The notes: generated by a model not told the origin, from the sequence alone. DNA of 64,000 nucleotides from Bradyrhizobium sp. SSBR45G (GCF_030159255.1 NZ_BSCT01000001.1:248001-312000), one strand, 5' to 3'; counted from the stretch's first letter, positions 9,635 to 18,120 are shown. Numbers and translations are program-made.

Positions 9635-10387
9635 TCAATTGCGCCGCGCCAGCGAGCGCAGGAAGCCCTGGTATTCCTCGTTCAGCTCCATGTCGACCGC
9701 AGGCGCCAGCCGCAGCAGCACATTGGCGATGAAGGCTTGGTCGTTGCGCGGCTCCTCCAGCACCTCGCGCAGCACCGGGACGTTGTCCTCGATGTGATGC
9801 AGGAAGGCGACGCCTTTCTCGGCGGTCTCGGTCCAGCGGGCCCGCGTCCATTTCGCCAGCGGGTACATGATCTCGTGGACGAAGTTCGACTTGCGGGCCT
9901 TCTCGAAGAAGCGCAGGCCCGCGCTCCAATGCTCCTTGGCGCGCAGCGGTGGTGGCGGCAGATCGCCGGTTAGCATCTTCTTGCCGGCCTGGCCGACGAA
10001 ATCATCCAGCGTCGTCGGCGCGTCGATGGTGGCGCGGAAGTGCCACAGCGCGAACGAGCCGGGAAAGTCTGTGCCCATCTGATCGAGCAGGGCGGTCTCG
10101 ACCTTGTCGAGCGCGGCCTTGTCGCCCTTCAGCGCCGCCGTCATGGCGAAGGCGAACAGCGCGTCATTGCCGACCTCGTGCACGCCGCCGTTCTTGAGCT
10201 GCGCGGCCGACAACGTCGGTGTCTTGCCATCTGCGGGCACCGCGGCTTCGCCCGCGCGCTGCGCCTTGATGAAGGCGGTGATCTCCAGCCAGCCCATCAG
10301 GTTGGCGATGAAGGCGTCGGGATCGACATGGACGATCGCGAGATTGAGCGGCTCCTTGCGTTGTCTCAGCTCGGTCATGTCGGTCAT
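9635..10387 (-). CDS. Conserved-looking hypothetical protein
   Basis: 250 residues from ATG 10387 (MTDMTELRQRKEPLNLAIV); a second ATG three codons in is possible, while the longer frame upstream is only the antisense of the Rieske gene. The protein is soluble, acidic and helix-rich with no signal peptide and no motif I recognise. Coding-like composition and a terminator just beyond its stop support a real gene. It is divergent from the Rieske gene (194 bases between starts). Confidence 0.65.
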   Translation of the reverse strand: MTDMTELRQRKEPLNLAIVHVDPDAFIANLMGWLEITAFIKAQRAGEAAVPADGKTPTLSAAQLKNGGVHEVGNDALFAFAMTAALKGDKAALDKVETALLDQMGTDFPGSFALWHFRATIDAPTTLDDFVGQAGKKMLTGDLPPPPLRAKEHWSAGLRFFEKARKSNFVHEIMYPLAKWTRARWTETAEKGVAFLHHIEDNVPVLREVLEEPRNDQAFIANVLLRLAPAVDMELNEEYQGFLRSLARRN

Positions 10388-10580
10388 GTCGCACTCCGTC
10401 GCCGCCGGCCGGCGTCCTGTCGCGTTCGCGACACAACGGAAGGACCAACGAGATGTCTGCCGCTCGATGGAGCAAGAAGGAGGCCAGCGGTCTCTCCGGG
10501 CTTGCCGGCGCGATGTGGTCCCGGAACGAGTCTTGCTACGTCCGTTCGCTCGATCTCGGGACAAGGAGGACGGCCGGCCC

Positions 10581-10913
10581 ATGTTCACCCGCGTCTGCAA
10601 GGCCGACACGATCGACGAAGGCGGCATGCGCCTCGTCATCGCCGACGCCCATCTGATCATGCTCGCCTGGCCCGACAATGGTGAGCTCAAGGCCTATCAG
10701 GGCATCTGCCCGCATACCGCGGCGCCGCTGGAGGAGGCTGGGTTCGACGGCCGCCTGCTGAGCTGTCCGGTGCACAACTGGACCTGGGACGCGCTGACCG
10801 GCATGCCCGTGCATCCGCTGGAGAGCGCGCTGGCCGAATATCCGGTCAAGGTCGAGGACGGCGTGGTCTACATCGACACTGAAGGGGTCTCGCCGCTGTT
10901 TGCGGCGCGTTGA
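10581..10913 (+). CDS. Rieske [2Fe-2S] ferredoxin-like protein
   Basis: 110 residues; ATG 10581 follows a strong Shine-Dalgarno (aaggagga at 10563-10570). ICPHTAAPLEE and LSCPVHNWTWD give the CxH...CxxH ligands of a Rieske cluster, and the size matches stand-alone Rieske ferredoxins such as the C component of toluene monooxygenases. It would shuttle electrons to an oxygenase, but no oxygenase is adjacent, so its partner is unknown. Confidence 0.88.
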   Translation: MFTRVCKADTIDEGGMRLVIADAHLIMLAWPDNGELKAYQGICPHTAAPLEEAGFDGRLLSCPVHNWTWDALTGMPVHPLESALAEYPVKVEDGVVYIDTEGVSPLFAAR

Positions 10914-11136
10914 GCCCGCCTGGGCCCGGGAGAGCGGCGAAGACGTCCACGGCCGGCTTGCCCGGGCGCGCAAACGCCTCTATACGTTCGGCGCGCGCGG
11001 CACGGAATCACCGCAAAGTGGTTCAGCCGACCTCGCAGATCATCGTCTCAAGCCGCTGATTTGCTGAAGGTTTTGCCAAGAACGTGCAAACGGCGATAGC
11101 GCCGGGGCCTCGTGCCTCCGTGGTATCGTGCGTCTT

Positions 11137-11211
11137 GCTCCCTTCGTCTATCGGTTAGGACGCCACCCTTTCACGGTGGAGAGAGCGGTTCGATTCCGCT
11201 AGGGAGCGCCA
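11137..11211 (+). tRNA. tRNA-Glu (anticodon TTC), CCA encoded
   Basis: Acceptor halves GCTCCCT and AGGGAGC pair perfectly; the D arm (CGTCTATCGGTTAGGACG), anticodon loop CTTTCAC and T arm (AGCGGTTCGATTCCGCT) are all regular. The 3' CCA is encoded at 11209-11211. Upstream bases 10914-11136 hold no gene. Confidence 0.97.
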
Positions 11212-11369
11212 ACCTCGGCTGCTTTTCCTCCCTCAATGTCTGTGTCGGCCGTCCGAGCGGACGTCGCTGGTTTCCGGTCTCTTGTGCATCGCAGGGGCTG
11301 CCAACTGGCCCTATCAACCGTCCATTAGGGTCCTTGGCGTACTGCAACGGGCGAGCAGGAGCAGGATTG

Positions 11370-11627
11370 ATGGCCGCGACCAAGAAGCGGGAAGCCCGCA
11401 AGTCCATGAGGCAACCGGCGTGGATCACGCTGGAGGGCGGATTCGCGGTTCGGCATTGCCTGGTCCAGGATATCTCCAGCTCCGGCGCCAAGCTCACGCT
11501 CGAGGACGCCGCGGCCCTGCCGGCGACGATCCGGCTCGCCTTCGCTCGGGATGCGCGCACGGGGCGGCTGTGCCAGGTGATGTGGCGCCGCGGCGCCTCG
11601 GTGGGCGTCAAGTTCATCGGCAAGTAG
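11370..11627 (+). CDS. PilZ-domain protein
   Basis: 85 residues from ATG 11370, preceded by a purine-rich ribosome site. It consists of a single PilZ domain: RKSMR near residue 10-14 fits the RxxxR motif and QDISSSGAKL fits (D/N)xSxxG, the two motifs that contact cyclic-di-GMP. It therefore probably binds c-di-GMP and modulates motility or exopolysaccharide output through a partner. No partner is adjacent. Confidence 0.82.
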   Translation: MAATKKREARKSMRQPAWITLEGGFAVRHCLVQDISSSGAKLTLEDAAALPATIRLAFARDARTGRLCQVMWRRGASVGVKFIGK

Positions 11628-11671
11628 ACGCTGACGTCGCGTTGCGGCGGCGTCTGCGCTAACAAGCGGAC

Positions 11672-11923
11672 ATGTGCAGATCTGTCATCCTCGGAACGGT
11701 GGCGTGGCTGGCCGTGGTCGGCACCGCGTCCGCCGGCTCGCCGGGTTCCTCGCTGCTGGCGCCGAAGGCTCCGGAACCCAGTAAGCCCGCCCGTCCCGCC
11801 ACGACCCCGATCAATCCCTGCGCGGCCTACGGGGCCAACTTCGCGCGCGTTGCAGGAACCGATACGTGCGTGAAGGTCGGCGGGGCCGTGCGCGTCGAGA
11901 TGGGCACCTCAACCGGTCGCTGA
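11672..11923 (+). CDS. Mini-porin: N-terminal piece of an Omp2b-type porin
   Basis: 83 residues: signal peptide (VAWLAVVGTASA), a short proline-rich linker and then NPCAAYGANFARVAGTDTCVKVGGAVRVE. The last part closely resembles the first strand region of rhizobial porins (C-x-YGxxFxxxxGTDTCxKxGGxxRxE), but the protein stops there instead of continuing for another several hundred residues as a 16-stranded barrel. Short stand-alone versions occur in Bradyrhizobium. It is either a degenerate porin or a small secreted protein that kept the disulphide-bearing motif. Confidence 0.65.
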   Translation: MCRSVILGTVAWLAVVGTASAGSPGSSLLAPKAPEPSKPARPATTPINPCAAYGANFARVAGTDTCVKVGGAVRVEMGTSTGR

Positions 11924-11933
11924 CGCGCCAAGC

Positions 11934-12611
11934 CTACGACAGCGGGGGCGCGATGTGGCGGATGAAGGCCGGGCGCCGGGCGATGTCGCGGTACCAGCGC
12001 GCCAGGCTGGGCAGCTCCGGCTTGACCACGCCTTCGACGCCGAACCATCTGCGCGCATAGGCGCCGAGCGCGATGTCGGCCAGCGTGAAGCTCTCGGCCT
12101 CGAGATAGCTTCGCGTGCCGAGATGCGTATCGAGAATGCGCCACATCGCCGCGGCGTCGTCGGCCGCCTTCTGCAGGGCGGCCATGTCACGCTGCTCCGG
12201 CGGGGTGCGCACGAGGCCCCAGAACAGCGGACGCTCGGTCGGCTGTACCGTCGACAGCGTCCAGTCGAGCCAGCGCTCGATCGCGGCGCGGCGCTGCGGC
12301 ATCGCTGGATAGAGCGGCGTCGCGCTGCCGTAAGCGAGACAGAGATAGCGCATGATCGCGTTGGATTCCCACAGCACGAAATCGCCGTCGACCAGCGTCG
12401 GGATGCGGCCGTTCGGATTCATCGCGAGATAGTCCGGCTCGGTGTTGCGGCCGAATTGCATGCCGGCGTCGATGCGCTCATAGGCGATGTCGAGCTCGGC
12501 GAGACACCACAGCACCTTCTGCACGTTCACCGAATTGGGGCGTCCCCAGATCGTCAGTCTGTTGTCGGCGGACACGTTCGGCTCCTGTCTGGTTGTGCGC
12601 GTGAGCTTCAT
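11934..12611 (-). CDS. Glutathione S-transferase
   Basis: 225 residues. The thioredoxin-like N-terminal domain has WGRPNSVNVQKVLWCLAEL, then NPNGRIPTLVDGDFVLWESNAIMRYL, the classic cis-proline (IPTL) and ESNAI glutathione-binding motifs of theta/beta-like bacterial GSTs. The C-terminal domain is all-helical with FTLADIALGAYA. It conjugates or isomerises glutathione adducts in the cytoplasm. An in-frame GTG near residue 13 could be the true start. Confidence 0.9.
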   Translation of the reverse strand: MKLTRTTRQEPNVSADNRLTIWGRPNSVNVQKVLWCLAELDIAYERIDAGMQFGRNTEPDYLAMNPNGRIPTLVDGDFVLWESNAIMRYLCLAYGSATPLYPAMPQRRAAIERWLDWTLSTVQPTERPLFWGLVRTPPEQRDMAALQKAADDAAAMWRILDTHLGTRSYLEAESFTLADIALGAYARRWFGVEGVVKPELPSLARWYRDIARRPAFIRHIAPPLS

Positions 12612-12629
12612 TGTTAGCCCATGTTACGC

Positions 12630-12658
12630 AAAAAGCCCCGCGTGCAAGCGGGGCTTTT
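12630..12658 (-). terminator. Terminator for the minus-strand small-protein/glyoxalase unit
   Basis: An 11-base stem (AAAAGCCCCGC / GCGGGGCTTTT) with a six-base loop; on the minus strand it is followed by a T tract. It lies just beyond the 26-residue protein gene and before the GST start. Confidence 0.85.
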
Positions 12659-12683
12659 CCGTCGAACCTGTCATTCACGGCGA

Positions 12684-12764
12684 TCAGCGGCCGAAGAACA
12701 GCCACAGCAGAATGATCACCGGGATCGGCACGCCCAACAACCACAGTAGAAGTCCTCGACCCAT
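12684..12764 (-). CDS. 26-residue single-pass membrane protein
   Basis: MGRGLLLWLLGVPIPVIILLWLFFGR: one hydrophobic helix with basic ends and a central PIP kink. The ATG at 12764 is preceded by a textbook Shine-Dalgarno (GAGGAGG, six bases away). Similar tiny MGRGxLLWLLGxPxPxIxLxWLFFGR proteins recur in Rhizobiales, in my memory. Function unknown. A terminator follows immediately, so it closes its transcript. Confidence 0.75.
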   Translation of the reverse strand: MGRGLLLWLLGVPIPVIILLWLFFGR

Positions 12765-12850
12765 CACGGCCTCCTCAAAGCGCTGCGTCAATCGAAGCGA
12801 CAACGCGAGGGGGGCCGTGATGTTCCGGCACGTCGAAGATGGCGGGCGGA

Positions 12851-13303
12851 TCACCAATGTCCGGTGTTCGGCATCGACAGCCACGGTTCGGCCGGAGCTT
12901 TCGGCTCGCCCTTCTGCAACAGCTCGATCGAATGCAGGTCGGGCGAACGGATGAACGCCATGTTGCCGTCGCGCGGCGGCCGGTTGATGGTGACGCCGAG
13001 CTTCATCAGCCGGTCGCAGGTGGCGTAGATGTCGTCGACCTCATAGGCGAGATGGCCGAAGAAGCGGTCCTCGCCATAGCTCTCCTCGTCCCAGTTGTAG
13101 GTGAGCTCGACCAGCGGAGCGCCGCGCGTCGCCGGCAGGCTCTTCAGCAGGTGTTCATCCTCGGGTGCGCAAAGAAACAACAGGGTGAAGCGGCCCTTGT
13201 CGTTGTCGATGCGGCGCACCTCCTTGAGGCCGAGCGCATCGGAGTAGAATTTCAGCGCCACGTCGAGATTGCGCACGCGCAGCATGGTGTGGAGATAACG
13301 CAT
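12851..13303 (-). CDS. gloA: Lactoylglutathione lyase (glyoxalase I)
   Basis: 150 residues. Converts the methylglyoxal-glutathione hemithioacetal to S-lactoylglutathione. Metal ligands can be read in the usual places: His in YLHTMLRV, Glu in VELTYNW, His in FGHLAYEVDD and Glu in SIELLQ. DALGLKEVRR and the paired beta-alpha-beta modules match the family. Slightly longer than E. coli GloA (135). The small membrane protein follows 86 bases downstream. Confidence 0.93.
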   Translation of the reverse strand: MRYLHTMLRVRNLDVALKFYSDALGLKEVRRIDNDKGRFTLLFLCAPEDEHLLKSLPATRGAPLVELTYNWDEESYGEDRFFGHLAYEVDDIYATCDRLMKLGVTINRPPRDGNMAFIRSPDLHSIELLQKGEPKAPAEPWLSMPNTGHW

Positions 13304-13892
13304 CGTTTCTTCTCTCCCTGAGCTTGAAGCGGAGTTTCAACGGCCGCTTGCGGACGCCGATCCATAGCAGCAATTGGCTCGCGTGCGCATCACAGCTGAG
13401 CCTGGCGGAGCACCGGCTCGCGCGGAATTGTGGTTCGCACGACGGAGCGCCCGACGGGTCTGCGCCATGCTGCGGGACGCTCGGGATGGCCGCGAATCGC
13501 TATTTTGGCAGTGATTCGCCGTGCGAACGAATGGACGCGATGCAGCCGCATACGGGTTTTTCAGCGGTTTTCGAACGCCCTGTGCGGCCAAAATCACGCA
13601 GGACCATCGAAAATGCCTGGAAATATAGGGGAAAATGAATCGCATGCTCCATTCGATGCGCATCGCAGCTTGACTTCTCCGCGCTCCGTTGGAATTTTGG
13701 CGCCGCTGTGGGTGCTTCGGGGCCCCTAGAAATGCAGGAGAATCCCGAAAAATCGCGGGGTGATACGCCACCAGACGACTGAAGTCCCGGCTGTGCAATG
13801 CAGCCAGAAAGCCCCGACAAGTCTGCGCAGCAATGCGCTGATAGCCGCGCAGTCGTCACCTCATTCATCGGTACCAATCATAAGGAGATACG
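13304..13892. other. 589-base region without a gene, upstream of the HU gene
   Basis: Locally less GC-rich than its surroundings. No reading frame looks coding. A possible sigma-70-like -35 element (TTGACT at 13670-13675) is present but its -10 is weak. The HU ribosome site (aaggagat) ends this region. Confidence 0.5.
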
Positions 13893-14195
13893 ATGGCTAC
13901 CCAACTGTCCAAGTCGCAACTCATCGAGAAGATCGCGACCACCACCGAGCTGTCCAAGCGTGACGTCAAGAACGTCATGGAGACGCTGACCGACGTCGGC
14001 CACAAGGAGCTGAAGAAGAACGGCGTGTTCCTGGTGCCGGGCTTCGCGAAGTTCGTTGTCGTCAAGAAGCCGGCCGTCAAGGCGCGCAAAGGCACCAACC
14101 CCTTCACCGGCGAAGAGATGATGTTCAAGGCCAAGCCGGCCCGCAAGATCGTGCGCGCCCGCCCGGTCAAGGCCGCCAAGGACGCGGTCGCCTGA
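13893..14195 (+). CDS. HU-family nucleoid-associated DNA-binding protein
   Basis: 100 residues. Seen: LSKSQLIEKIATTTELSKRDVKNVMETL (helical body), GVFLVPGFAKFVVVKKPA and GTNPFTGEEMMFKAKPARKIVRARPVK, the HU beta-arm with its conserved NPxTGE-like turn. It bends and compacts DNA non-specifically. The unusual extra basic AVA tail resembles other Bradyrhizobium HU proteins. A good Shine-Dalgarno precedes ATG 13893 and a terminator follows, so it is monocistronic. Confidence 0.93.
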   Translation: MATQLSKSQLIEKIATTTELSKRDVKNVMETLTDVGHKELKKNGVFLVPGFAKFVVVKKPAVKARKGTNPFTGEEMMFKAKPARKIVRARPVKAAKDAVA

Positions 14196-14227
14196 TCCTG
14201 CTCTCGCAGACAATCAATCGCGACCAG

Positions 14228-14254
14228 AGGCTCCCTGAAAAGGGGGCCTTTTTC
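14228..14254 (+). terminator. Terminator after the HU gene
   Basis: AGGCTCCC pairs with GGGGGCCT across TGAAAA, followed by TTTTT. It lies 33 bases beyond the HU stop. Confidence 0.85.
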
Positions 14255-14666
14255 GTTTCATGGTGTTCTGTCTAGCAGGTGTCCTGCTTGGCGCTGCCGT
14301 GGGGATCGACTATCGACGCCGACGTTCGCAGCATCCTGGACGGTGCCGAAACGACAGCAGCGCCAGCGCGACGGAATATCTTCGTCGCGTGGCGCTACCC
14401 TCGAAGACTGGGCCCTTAAATCCCCAGTACTGATGTGTCTCGGTCATCCGCCCAAAGGTTCAATGATCTTGCGGGAAGAGTCGATCGCGCCTTACGGCCG
14501 TGCCATCGCACTTCATCGTCCCGGATAGGGTGCCCTTGCCGGTTGGGGGACAAGCCTGCCCATGTTGCGCAGCAAGCCGTTGATCGCGTTGGTTAAGCTC
14601 GGGGCCTGGGGCTGTGGATATGCTGCGGATCTCCTGTGGAGGACACAGCGGTCGGCCGCGATCCCC

Positions 14667-14801
14667 TTACGCCTCGGGGGAACCGTCGCCGTGCGGCTCG
14701 CGCGCCGCGCTGACAACGTCAGGTCCATGGTGACGGGATGCGATCACGACGAAACCGCCATAGCCGATGATGTTGAACAGAAGCTCGAGCCAACTTGCCA
14801 T
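14667..14801 (-). CDS. Possible 44-residue single-pass membrane protein
   Basis: Reading leftward from ATG 14801 gives a 44-residue frame opening MASWLELLFNIIGYGG and ending GDGSPEA: one amphipathic/hydrophobic helix, then a short charged tail. The ribosome site is weak, so this is tentative. It is the only coding candidate in the 14255-14931 interval; the rest of that stretch holds nothing I can support. Confidence 0.35.
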   Translation of the reverse strand: MASWLELLFNIIGYGGFVVIASRHHGPDVVSAAREPHGDGSPEA

Positions 14802-14931
14802 TGCCGATCCATGTTGACCGGACCAAACGCATCAACCGGCTGCTGGTTCCCGCAACGACAGCCATGGACCGAGCTGCAACCAATCCGGCGGCGTCTGCGT
14901 TGTTTGGACGCATCGGAATTGGAGGACATCG

Positions 14932-15246
14932 ATGATGAGAAAGACACTGGCTGTTCTCGCGACCGCTGGCGCTGTCGCCGCAACCGCACTCGTCGCGCCG
15001 GCTCCGGCTCAGGCGCGCGGCATCGGCCCTGGCCTCGCATTCGGTCTTGCCGCAGGCGCGTTGACCGCGGGTGCCATCGCCGCGGCGCATCCCTACTATT
15101 ATGGCTATGGTCCGGACTACGGCTATGACTACGGTCCGGACTACGGCTATGACTACGGTCCACGCTATGTCTACGGGCCTGGTCCCTATGCCTATTATGG
15201 TGGGCCCTACTATTATCGTCACCACCACCGGCGCCATCACTGGTAA
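14932..15246 (+). CDS. Secreted Gly/Tyr-rich protein with tandem repeats
   Basis: 104 residues: a signal peptide ending APAQA, an alanine/glycine hydrophobic segment (GPGLAFGLAAGALTAGAIAAA), then a tail of YGYDYGPD repeats ending in YRHHHRRHHW. The tail is built from a 24-base tandem repeat. The histidine-rich end might bind metal. Comparable Tyr/Gly-rich small envelope proteins are common in Bradyrhizobium; function unknown. ATG 14935 is an alternative start. Confidence 0.7.
   Translation: MMRKTLAVLATAGAVAATALVAPAPAQARGIGPGLAFGLAAGALTAGAIAAAHPYYYGYGPDYGYDYGPDYGYDYGPRYVYGPGPYAYYGGPYYYRHHHRRHHW
15109..15156 (+). repeat. 24-base tandem repeat inside the Gly/Tyr-rich gene
   Basis: Two exact 24-base units at 15109-15132 and 15133-15156, each coding GPDYGYDY, followed by a diverged third unit (to about 15180). 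Slippage in this tract would add or remove eight residues in frame. Confidence 0.9.
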
Positions 15247-15271
15247 GCGTGCGCGCCACTCAGGAATCGAG

Positions 15272-15300
15272 GAGCCCGGGCGGCATCGGCCCCCGGGCTC
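15272..15300. terminator. Hairpin between convergent genes
   Basis: GAGCCCGGG and CCCGGGCTC pair perfectly across an 11-base loop. There is no T tract, so it is only a likely transcript-end hairpin for the two genes meeting here. Confidence 0.4.
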
Positions 15301-15327
15301 GTCCTGCACGCCGAGCTGCAGACAACG

Positions 15328-15492
15328 CTATTCCGCGGCCTCGCCGCGATCAGCCTTACGCCAGGCCTGCCGCGCATATTCCTTGCGCTCGCGGGCAAAC
15401 TTCTCCTGCGTCGACTTGAATCGTGCAAGTCTTGCCGCGATCTCGGCGCGCTCCTGCGTGCGCCGATCGTGCTGCGTCTCGTCCTGTCCCAC
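15328..15492 (-). CDS. Small charged coiled-coil protein (GTG start)
   Basis: 54 residues, VGQDETQHDRRTQERAEI... ending RKADRGEAAE. There is no ATG without running into the sirtuin gene, but a GTG at 15492 has an AGAGGG ribosome site five bases upstream. The protein is almost wholly helical and charged, and resembles the 64-residue protein at 33179-33373 (QEKFARERKEYARQ versus QRAFYKNRERLRAE). Function unknown. Confidence 0.55.
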   Translation of the reverse strand: MGQDETQHDRRTQERAEIAARLARFKSTQEKFARERKEYARQAWRKADRGEAAE

Positions 15493-15823
15493 GGAATCCC
15501 TCTGCTCCGGTTTGCTATCCGGCGAGTCCGGCCATGAGACGCGCGACAAACTTCCTGGCGAATCGCTGCCGCGATGTGGCTGCCTGATTGCGGCGTGATT
15601 GCGGACGCGTGTGGATGGCACATGGCTCGGCTCGGGCGAGCCCCCGAGACCGTCGCCATCCCGCAGGTGCAGGTTGGCCTCCGGACTCGCGCCGCGTGCG
15701 CTCCCAAGCCCAGGGGTTTCCAGCGGATGCCACATGGTGCAACGATGAGCTGGCAAACGTGCCGCCGCTGCCCCGAACGTGCTATGGAGGACCCGCGACG
15801 ATCCGACATGTGGTGCTCCACTG

Positions 15824-16585
15824 ATGATTGCGTCTGATCTGCAGGAGGGCGTGAACCGTCTCGGTGACATGATCGCAGCCGCGCGCGTGATCGTGCCCTT
15901 CACCGGCGCCGGCATCTCGACCGAGGCGGGCATCCCTGATTTCCGCTCGCCGGGCGGACTGTGGACGCGCAACCGGCCGATCGACTTCGCGGAGTTCGTC
16001 GCCAGCCAGGATGCGCGGGACGAGGCGTGGCGCCGCCGCTTCGCGATGCAGGAGACGTTTGCCGCAGCGCGTCCCGGCCGCGGTCACCGCGCGCTGGCGT
16101 CACTCTACCGTGCCGGGAAGATTCCGGCCGTGATCACCCAGAACATCGACAATCTGCACCAGGATTCCGGCTTCGCCGGGGAGCATGTCATCGAGCTGCA
16201 CGGCAACACCACCTATGCGCGCTGCATTGGCTGTGGGCAGCGCTACGAGCTCGCCTGGGTGCAGGAGCGGTTCAAGGCCGATGGTCTTGCACCGGATTGT
16301 CCGGCCTGCGCTGAGCCGGTGAAGACGGCGACCGTGTCCTTTGGTCAGTCCATGCCGGAGGACGACATGCAACGTGCGGCCGAGCTTGCGCAGCACTGCG
16401 ACCTGTTCATCGCGATCGGCTCATCGCTGGTTGTATGGCCGGCAGCAGGCTTTCCATTGATGGCAAAGCAGGCGGGTGCGCGATTGGTGATCATCAACCG
16501 GGAACCGACCGATCAGGACGACGTTGCAGACCTCGTCATTCGCTTCGACATCGGTGAAGTGCTCGGACCATTCATCCGTAATTGA
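15824..16585 (+). CDS. Sir2-family NAD-dependent protein deacetylase
   Basis: 253 residues from ATG 15824. Removes acyl groups from lysines using NAD. Motifs in order: FTGAGISTEAGIPDFRSPGGLW (NAD loop), TQNIDNLHQDSG, ELHGN with the catalytic histidine, a zinc module CIGC...CPAC, FGQSMPEDD, and IGSSLVVWPAAGFP. All catalytic residues are present. The acyl preference cannot be told. It stands alone. Confidence 0.93.
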   Translation: MIASDLQEGVNRLGDMIAAARVIVPFTGAGISTEAGIPDFRSPGGLWTRNRPIDFAEFVASQDARDEAWRRRFAMQETFAAARPGRGHRALASLYRAGKIPAVITQNIDNLHQDSGFAGEHVIELHGNTTYARCIGCGQRYELAWVQERFKADGLAPDCPACAEPVKTATVSFGQSMPEDDMQRAAELAQHCDLFIAIGSSLVVWPAAGFPLMAKQAGARLVIINREPTDQDDVADLVIRFDIGEVLGPFIRN

Positions 16586-16782
16586 ACGGAAATTGATGCA
16601 TTTTTGTCGGCAAGTCTGTTCATATGCCTCACTGAATCCGATTTTTGTCTATGCGCGGCACGAGGGAATGTTATCTTTGATTCGAGAGATTCGCGTGACT
16701 CGTCGGGGGTATAGTCGATGAGCATGCGCAGGGCGCCGTTGCAGGGGTGGCGGCTCACAATTCATCTGTGAGGTCCGGGGTT

Positions 16783-17436
16783 ATGGGGTCGGACGGATTT
16801 GAGTCCAAGAAGCTTGGAGTACCGGTCACTGGTGTAACTACACCAAACCGGCTCGGGGCTGACTATCAAGGCAGCGTCGAGCGAGATTCGGCGATTGATG
16901 CGCTCACAGGTCTTGGCGAGAACCTCGTCGAAATCAGCGGCGTCATCAAATGGTTCGATGCTTCCAAGGGGTACGGCTTCATCGTTCCCGACAATGGCTG
17001 GCCGGACGTGCTGCTGCACGTCACGGTGCTGAGGCGGGATGGCTATCAGACCGCCTATGAAGGCGCGCGGCTGGTCGTCGAGTGCGTCCAGCGGGCGAAG
17101 GGCTATCAGGCCTTCCGCATCGTCTCGATGGACGAGTCGACGGCGATCCATCCGGCGCAGATGCTGCCGCCGCGCACCCATGTCACGGTGACGCCGACCA
17201 GCGGGCTGGAGCGGGCCCAGGTCAAGTGGTTCAACCGGCTGCGCGGTTTCGGCTTCGTCACCTGTGGCGAAGGCAGTCCGGACATCTTCGTGCACATGGA
17301 GACGCTGCGCCGGTTCGGCATGACCGAGCTGCGCCCCGGCCAGTGGGTCCTGGTCCGCTATGGGCCCGGCTCCAAGGGCATGATGGCGGCGGAGATTCAC
17401 CCGGAGACGGGCTCGCCGGCGCTATCCTCGCACTGA
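16783..17436 (+). CDS. Double cold-shock-domain protein
   Basis: 217 residues from ATG 16783; upstream GTG/ATG codons are possible. It has two cold-shock domains: ISGVIKWFDASKGYGFIVPDNGWPDVLLHVTVL (about 54-120) and AQVKWFNRLRGFGFVTCGEGSPDIFVHMETL (about 146-215), each with RNP1-like KGYGFI/RGFGFV and RNP2-like VLLHV/IFVHM. It likely binds single-stranded RNA/DNA as a chaperone. The two domains are diverged, so they may bind different targets. Confidence 0.88.
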   Translation: MGSDGFESKKLGVPVTGVTTPNRLGADYQGSVERDSAIDALTGLGENLVEISGVIKWFDASKGYGFIVPDNGWPDVLLHVTVLRRDGYQTAYEGARLVVECVQRAKGYQAFRIVSMDESTAIHPAQMLPPRTHVTVTPTSGLERAQVKWFNRLRGFGFVTCGEGSPDIFVHMETLRRFGMTELRPGQWVLVRYGPGSKGMMAAEIHPETGSPALSSH

Positions 17437-17461
17437 GCGAAAGCATCGACGGATGTTGCGG

Positions 17462-17484
17462 AGCCCCGGGGACCCCGGGGCTTT
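17462..17484 (+). terminator. Terminator after the cold-shock gene
   Basis: AGCCCCGG pairs with CCGGGGCT, followed by a short TT run, 25 bases after the stop codon. Confidence 0.7.
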
Positions 17485-17606
17485 GTCGTTCTCTGGCCTG
17501 GGCGTTTTGGGCGAGGGGTCTCCAACGGTGCCGTCCGCGGTCTTGCTGCGGAGGCCGTGACCGTGTAGTGACGGGGTCTTCCAGGACATTGGTCCGTCGA
17601 GGATAT

Positions 17607-17683
17607 CGGGGTATAGCGCAGCCTGGTAGCGCGGCAGTTTTGGGTACTGCAGGTCGTTGGTTCGAATCCAGCTGCCCCGACCA
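17607..17683 (+). tRNA. tRNA-Pro (anticodon TGG), CCA encoded
   Basis: Acceptor CGGGGTA pairs with TGCCCCG; D arm GCGCAGCCTGGTAGCGC, anticodon loop TTTTGGG and T arm with GGTTCGAATCC are standard. CCA at 17681-17683. Confidence 0.97.
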
Positions 17684-17861
17684 TTTCCTCATCGCGCGGC
17701 AGGGATGTGCCTGATCACGCGGCCTCAAGGCCCCAGCTGCGAGCAGTACAACCATGGGGATTGTGGGCGAGGCCGCCTGGCAGTCGTTCCCGCATGATCA
17801 TCGGCGTCACGCCAGGGCTTTGATGGATGCCGAGGGGGAGCCGTCGTGGCTGGCGCGGCTC

Positions 17862-17909
17862 AAAAAAATTCGGATGCTCCCGCAGCGGCAAAACCCGGGA
17901 GCATCCGAA
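17862..17909 (-). terminator. Strong orphan terminator on the minus strand
   Basis: A perfect 14-base stem (TTCGGATGCTCCCG / CGGGAGCATCCGAA) whose minus-strand 3' side runs into seven Ts. The nearest minus-strand gene (18181-18585) already has its own hairpin at 18094-18120, so this one may end a short RNA from 17910-18093. No coding frame was found in 17684-18180. Confidence 0.75.
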
Positions 17910-18093
17910 GTGGTGCGGGTGAATCCGGGGAAGGAACATCCGCCAGCCCTCACATCAGCGCAATCCGGATCTCGCGTCTTTGCGGTAAATCAAATCAATC
18001 GCTTGGGTCTGCGCGGCGTCATCGGCAACGTTGTGCAGCGCGTGTTCGCGACATCGCGCGGCCAGATGTGAGCCAGCCGGGCCGGGCAAAACA

Positions 18094-18120
18094 ATGCCGG
18101 CCGCGATTGGCGGCCGGCAT
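18094..18120 (-). terminator. Terminator of the eRF1-like gene
   Basis: ATGCCGGCCGC and GCGGCCGGCAT form a perfect 11-base stem with a five-base loop, followed on the minus strand by TTGTTTTG. It begins 60 bases past the stop of the 18181-18585 gene. Confidence 0.75.
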
